In this document: positions 58,552 through 64,000 of the stretch, in pieces
Layout of the letters: every line of letters begins with the position of its first letter
Numbering within the stretch: the first letter of the stretch is position 1
Source of the DNA: Brassica napus
Taxonomy: Eukaryota; Streptophyta; Magnoliopsida; Brassicales; Brassicaceae
NCBI RefSeq assembly: GCF_020379485.1
Contig: NC_063438.1
Span: forward strand, 1,612,001-1,676,000
Reading direction: 5' to 3'
DNA length: 64,000 nucleotides
Translations under genes and position numbers: made by a program
Notes under the pieces: generated by a model
Seen by the model: only the letters and a program-made list of their open reading frames with translations
Databases searched by the model: none
Told to the model about the DNA's origin: nothing

Positions 58552-59820
58552 TATCTGGTAATTACCACTTCTAAGATGCGAGCAGCCTGATAATAAAACT
58601 GTAGATGAGAACAATTTGTGTAAGCCAGATATTGTAGATATCACGGACCAACAAACTTGAGAAGCGTACGAGAGAATGATATCACTCATTTTTCAATATG
58701 AGAAGTATGCATAACGAGAGAAAATATGGGTCTAAAGAAGCATGAACCAAGCGATGAGTACTTGTTGTTGTGTGCTGTGTTTTCACTCATTACGTGAAGT
58801 CAATATTCTCAAAGTCTATGCTACGATATTAGATTGTTTGTACATCAACCATGCAAGTTCTTTTCCAATATTTTTATTGATGATTTATATAATCTTGGCT
58901 GAGCACTGATTAATTGATTGTTTTCAACCTATTGATTAACAGCTTAAGTTTAGTATATTTTCAAAACATAACATGCATATGTAACGTGTCAACCTAAAAA
59001 TATGTAGTCACAAGCGTATCATGCAACTATGATCTAAAAAGGAGTAACAGGGTTAGATGGATACTTAGTTTGGTTGGTTCGAATAGTTTTTCATTATTTA
59101 CTTATTACGTTAACAAACCATATACTTTTGAGTAATATATTTAGTGGAAAATTTTATTTTGGTTTCATATCTGTTTGCATTCAACTCGGTTCAAAACCAA
59201 GTCAAATATGTGGTAGATTTTGCAAATGGAGAAACACAAAAGACCATCTCCATTTATTGTTGCCAACCTCATAATGCCAAATGGTGGACCAAACGAAAAA
59301 CATGCATTATTAATTTTCTTGGCATAAGAAAAAAGAAATGTGTTAGCTTGTCAAATAATTGAAAGGAGAAAAAAATCTACTAAAAGGTTGAAAATGTGAA
59401 CAGTATAAAGTAAAATAATTAAAATGTGTACATGAAAGAAAGACCTCTCCAATGTTCATTTGTTCAAGTCTCTTCCAACTCCAAGATTAGAAACTGCTAC
59501 TACATCACTCTCTATCTCTCGTTTTTGTTATGTGGTAATTAACAGACAACAGTTTATGTTTTGTCCGTACCGTTTTACTTAACTCTCTCACTGTCTTTGT
59601 CTATTACCACTCTCGTCTCTTTTCTTGCTTCTGTTGTGTCTCTCTCTATCTTCTTTCTCTAAACCCAACAACAGTCAAAATCAGGGAAGCCAAAATTTTC
59701 TTTGCTTTCTTCTCCTTTCGTCCTTTCCTTTAAACCGAGACAGTTAGGTTTTAAGAGAGAGAGAGAGAGAGAGAATGATGAGTGAGTACTCCCTTTCTGT
59801 CTGAGTAAGAGGAAACCAAA
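58552..59820. other. SPL9 upstream region and CT/GA-rich leader
   Basis: No separate gene. From about 59460 the DNA becomes CT-rich, and a GA run lies at 59755-59774 shortly before the SPL9 ATG, as is typical of plant 5' UTRs. Confidence 0.55.
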
Positions 59821-61769
59821 ATGGATAGGGGTTCCAACTCGGGTCTTGGTCTTGGTCCAGGCCAGACAGAGTCGGGTGGTTCATCCACTGAGTCATCCTC
59901 TTTAAGTGGAGGGCTCATGTTTGGCCAGAGGATCTACTTCGAGGACGCTGGAGGTGGAACCGGGTCTTCTTCCTCCGGCGGGTCAAACAGAAGGGTACGT
60001 GGAAGCGGGTCGGGTCCTTCGGGTCAGATACCAAGGTGTCAAGTGGAAGGTTGTGGAATGGATCTAACCAATGCAAAGGGTTATTACACGAGGCATAGAG
60101 TTTGTGGAATGCACTCTAAAACACCAAAAGTCATTGTCGCTGGCATAGAACAAAGGTTTTGTCAACAGTGCAGCAGGTTCTTTCTTTTTTCTCTCCCAAT
60201 TCTACCCTTAATTATTGTGTTTATTTGCATCTTTTGCCATTACCGAAGTCCAGATGAAACATTAGTCTATAACTCACAAAATATCAGTGATTAATATGTA
60301 TATATCATTTGACCCCAACAATTTTTCTAAAAAATATGTTTAATAAATGTTTCGAACCTTATAAATCTCAGGGCTGGCTGGTCGGAGTCCGGCCAAGACC
60401 TTCCTGTGAATCAAAATCCAAAGGCTTTAGCTTTTTTTTTTCTTTGTAGATTGTCAGTGTCATATGCTTTTTTGGCTTTTAACGGCTTTGGAGGGGCTCT
60501 CTTTTTAACTTTACAGCTTAGTGTTATGTAACTTGGTCTTGTGTTTGTTGGGACTCGTTGGGCTTATTTTGGAGAATATGTTTACGTGTACTTCTACATG
60601 CTTCTCTTTTATTTTTATTTTAGATTTTGTCTTTCTAAAAAATCCAAAGGGATATGAAATGAATGGACAATAAAGAAACCTATTTCCCTTATGTTTGCTT
60701 CTTTAGGTCATATCATTATTGAGGGGGACAAAACTGGCACCATAGCATCAATGACATGAACACTCAAGAAACTTTGTTACAATGTGTAGGTCATAAGATT
60801 CGGAATTAAAATGATAATGAAACCTCTTAGACTTTAAACAATCCATAAAGAAGAAATGTTTTCGTGTTAAGGATTAGAGAGATCATTATATATGTTGCTT
60901 TTCTTTGAAGCTAACTTGATCTTAATCATTAGGTTTCATCAGCTTCCGGAATTTGACCTAGAAAAAAGGAGTTGCCGTAGGAGACTCGCTGGTCATAATG
61001 AGAGAAGGAGGAAGCCACAGCCTGCGTCTCTATCTGTGTTGTCTTCTCGCTATGGGAGGATCACTCCTTCTCTATACGGTTAGATCCTTTATAGCTTGAA
61101 AACATAAGCAGACTGATTCATGTGCTTAAAACTAACCCTAAAATGCATAATGTTATGGGACCAGGAAATGGTGAAACTACAATGAATGGGAGCTTTCTTG
61201 GTTCCCAAGAAATGGGTTGGAATAGTGCAAGAACGTTGGATACAAGAGTGATGAGACGGCCACCGTCGTGGCAGATCAATCCTATGAATGTGTTTAGTCA
61301 AGGATCAGTAAGTGGAGGAGGAGGAGGAGGGATAAGCTTCTCATCTCCAGAGATTATGGACACTAAACCAGAGAGCTACAAGGGAATTGGCAGCGACTCA
61401 AACTGTGCTCTCTCTCTTCTGTCAAACCCACATCAGCCACATGACAACAACAACAACAACACATGGAGAACTTCTTCAGGTTTTGGTCCGATGACGGTTA
61501 CAATGGCTCAGCCACCACCTGCACCTAGCCAGCAGCATCAGTATCTGAACCCGCCTTGGGTATTCAAGGACGATGATAATAGCTGTCCGAATGATATGTC
61601 TCCTGTTTTGAATCTTGGTCGGTTCACCGAGACAGAGATAAGCGGTGGAACGACTTTGGGTGAGTTCGAGTTATCTGACCATCATCATCAGAATAGGAGG
61701 CAGTACATGGAAAGTGAGAACACAAGGGCTTATGGCTCTTCTTCACACCATAACAACTGGTCTCTCTGA
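59821..61769 (+). CDS. SPL9: SQUAMOSA promoter-binding-like transcription factor SPL9
   Basis: Three exons, 59821-60176, 60933-61078 and 61165-61769, in phase, give 368 residues. The SBP domain (about residues 75-150) spans the first intron: [63 protein letters not shown]. It provides two zinc sites and a bipartite nuclear signal. The C-terminal half has the Asn repeat and the end [10 protein letters not shown] seen in Arabidopsis SPL9. SPL9 promotes the juvenile-to-adult transition, flowering and trichome patterning. A miR156 target site lies in exon 3. The adjacent OEP16-3-like gene confirms collinearity with At2g42200-42210. Confidence 0.95.
61405..61424 (+). promoter_or_regulatory. miR156/157 target site in SPL9 coding exon
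   Basis: GTGCTCTCTCTCTTCTGTCA encodes the conserved CALSLLS residues. It pairs with miR156 with a single mismatch at the centre-left of the site. This is the standard position for post-transcriptional control of SPL9. Confidence 0.93.
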
Positions 61770-62085
61770 GTCTCTTTGCATATGACAAGCATATTGTTAT
61801 TGTTACCATGAATGATTCTGCAATATCTTTATCTTCTTTTTTTTTTCTGTTACTGCTTACCAATAAACTAGACAATTGTTGCCAGGCAATGGCTTTTGTA
61901 TTTTGCTTTTTTTTTGTTTGCTATGCTGAATGATTCTTGTTGTTGTCTCAACTTCATGATCTCCAACTTAGGAGATCAGATTGATCAAATATTAGATAAA
62001 TGTTACATACACTGATGACTTATCTATACTTTAAATTAGTAAATCAAACTATGAGCTAAACACAACCGCTTTGCTCTGTGAAATA
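61770..62085. other. SPL9 3' flank
   Basis: Presumed 3' UTR and terminator region of SPL9, AT-rich with T runs. No gene. Confidence 0.5.
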
Positions 62086-62337
62086 CTCTCTCCGTGTCAT
62101 TTTAACAGATGTTTAAATTTTTTTATTTTGTTTTATAATAAATGATATTCTCATAATTCTAGATAAAATTTAATGTTATTTAAAATTTGTGACAATTACA
62201 AAATACTGTATTTTTTATTGGTTAAACTAGTTTTATTTAATGTTAGTTTATGTAATCAAAATAAATTGTATAAAATTTTGTATTTTTTTAAATCTTTGTG
62301 CAAAAACCTTAAACACCACTTAAAGTGATACAGAGTG
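62086..62337. mobile_element. Stowaway-like MITE
   Basis: The left end CTCTCTCCGTGTCATTTTAA and the inverted right end CTCTGTATCACTTTAAG resemble the CTCCCTCCGT-type ends of Stowaway (mariner) MITEs. The left side has the expected TA dinucleotide; the right flank has diverged. The interior is AT-rich. Confidence 0.5.
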
Positions 62338-62339
62338 AA

Positions 62340-62960
62340 GCCTAGGTAAAAAAACCAGAACCGAAGAACCGAACTGGAACCAGACCAATACCCTCAAATA
62401 CTCGAACGGTTTCTATATTTATATATCCGAAATAACCGAACCGAACCGAGAACTAAACGGGTATCCGAATATATAAATATATTAATTATATATACATATA
62501 CTATAACTAAATATATATTTTTAATTTAAAGATCAGTTAAAAGTATCCGAAAATAGTTGAGGATAACTAAATTATTATAAAGTATCTGAACTACTTGAAA
62601 GTATCTGAAACTATCTGGATATATAGCTTTATCCGAAATATCCAAAGTAATCCAAAATATCCAAAATTCTTATCTAAATCATCTTAATTATTTGATATTA
62701 ATTTATCCTAAATAACCGATATTTTATCCGAATTACCCAAACTATCCAAACTATCCGAACCCGAACCGTAACCAAATGAGAACCGTATATTTTGCGAGTA
62801 TTTTTCGGTTTCTAGTTTTACTATCCGAACCGAATCCAAAACTATTTGAATCGAACCGAAAATAAATCAAGTAGTAAATAGATCATCTAACCCCTTACCT
62901 AAACTACCCGAAACCTGAAATACCCGAACCGAACCAATACCCGAAATGCCCAGACCTAGA
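62340..62960. repeat. Degenerate CCGAA/TATCCGAA repeat region
   Basis: Dozens of loosely spaced ACCGAACCGAA, TATCCGAA and TATCCAAA motifs fill this interval. Such degenerate sequence is common inside Brassicaceae transposons. Similar but shorter stretches occur near 8085-8120 and 27040-27110. No element ends are defined. Confidence 0.75.
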
Positions 62961-63380
62961 ACTGAGTAGAGCTTATGCATAGCGAAGATATGTGGTTCAC
63001 TGGTCAGGACTAAGAGAGTCTTCCAAGAGATATATTGGCTTTACTAATGGGCCTCCTTGGCTCAAAATTCATTTTCTGGTAGCTCCACATTTTATCGGGC
63101 TTTTATAGCCTACAGTCTCATCATCGAAACAGCATCTTTATATCCATTGAATCGTTTCTTCTGCTCTAGAGAGGGGGAAGGGAATATAATACCATTAACA
63201 GGCCTCATAATGGGCTTTACTTACACACCCCAAACTAAATTCATGTTAGCTCCAAATCTCTCTCTAAGTGGGCTTTCTCCGGCTCTACTACCTCTACGGT
63301 CTCGTCGCCACCGAAGAAGAAGATCGAATCATTTTCTCGTGGATCTTGTGCCCCTCTGGTGAACACTGTAGGGAGGAATC

Positions 63381-64000
63381 ATGGATCCAGCTGAGATGAG
63401 GTACTTGGAAGAAGAGGACGGCCCCATGATGAAGACGATCAAAGGCAGCGTCACCGGCTTCGCCGCCGGGACCATCTACGGAACCATTTTAGCCACGTGG
63501 AAAGACGTTCCGAGAGTGGAGAGGAACGTGGCTCTTCCGGGCCTCATCAGAACGCTGAAGATGATGGGAACTCACGGGCTCACTTTCGCTGCTATTGGAG
63601 GAGTTTACATTGGCGTTGAACAGGTGGTTCAGAGTTATAGGGGCAAAAGAGACTTTTTCAATGGTGCTATTGGTGGGTTTGTTGCTGGAGCTTCTGTCCT
63701 TGGCTATAGAGGTAAACGCTCTTACCGTATGCGTTTCAAACCAATGTCTACATGATTGGATTATGTCTAAATACTCTCAAAGATATTATCTGATGTAATG
63801 ATTGAAAGTACATAGCTTTCCATTGTAACCTTGGTTTTATTTTGGTGAAAATTGTTTTTTTTTTTTTTTTTTGTGTACACAGCAAGGAGCATTCCGACGG
63901 CGATAGCTGCAGGTGCAACTCTAGCTGTTACCTCAGCTTTGATTGACTCTGGAGGTCAGACGACAAGAGTAGACAATGGCAGAGAGTATTATCCTTACAC
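63381..64000 (+). CDS. OEP16-3: OEP16-3 (Tim17/Tim22/Tim23 family), 5' part
   Basis: Exon 1 is 63381-63711 and exon 2 starts at 63883 and runs off the window end; the join restores GYRARSIPTA. The visible protein, MDPAEMRYLEEEDGPMMKTI onward, is almost identical in my recollection to Arabidopsis At2g42210 (159 residues). It shows the Gly-rich hydrophobic segments of the Tim17/22/23/OEP16 fold (GSVTGFAAGTIYGTILATW, GGFVAGASVLGYR). OEP16-3 is found in mitochondria and is associated with complex I. About 150 codons are present, so only the last few residues are missing. Confidence 0.92.

Noticed and set aside
62340..62960. Regular CCGAA motifs, considered as a CRISPR-like or regulatory array
   Set aside because: Spacing and motif are irregular, there are no conserved repeat-spacer units, and such sequence is common in Brassicaceae transposons.

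Overview
This window is nuclear DNA from a flowering plant of the mustard family, most likely Brassica or a close relative such as Raphanus. Genes have short GT-AG introns in AT-rich non-coding DNA. There is one Pol III tRNA gene and many plant transposon types. From memory, the gene order follows Arabidopsis thaliana chromosome 2 from about At2g41930 to At2g42210. Several genes of that Arabidopsis interval are absent or reduced to remnants, as expected from gene loss after the Brassica whole-genome triplication. The Arabidopsis names used here are recalled, not searched.

Bases 1-9841 are repeat-rich and not part of that collinear block. They hold a (CT)n microsatellite of about 190 bp and a nested transposon stack: a 5'-truncated LINE, split by a foldback Mutator-like element, itself split by a Helitron-like insertion. 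They also hold a decayed HP30-like (Tim17/22/23 plus SAM) gene, a tandemly duplicated Helitron-like block and a frameshifted ZED1-related pseudokinase.

Bases 11.6-21.8 kb carry an intronless MAPKKK-like kinase, the C2H2 zinc-finger gene ZFP8 and a plastid-targeted unknown. Bases 22-31.5 kb carry two tandem copies of a large GGNBP2-like gene. The duplicated unit also carried the 3' end of the upstream neighbour. Bases 32.6-46.8 kb carry a PTI1-like kinase, tRNA-Ser(GCU), a RING protein, a WRC-domain protein, the Nudix hydrolase NUDX23 and a protein with a C-terminal J-like domain.

Bases 47.7-64.0 kb carry a LINE remnant, a small basic protein, a three-exon remnant of DNA polymerase delta small subunit, a fibrillin (PAP) gene and a DUF761-like gene. 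They end with an acidic unknown, SPL9 with its miR156 site, and the start of OEP16-3, which runs off the window.

The genes do not form a pathway; they are independent housekeeping and regulatory loci in conserved order. I found no CRISPR, defence island or new multi-gene system. The most informative material is structural: the nested transposons, the boundary-marked tandem gene duplication, the gene remnants, and several very small poly(A) insertions that still have target-site duplications. Exon coordinates were derived by hand from splice sites and reading phase.
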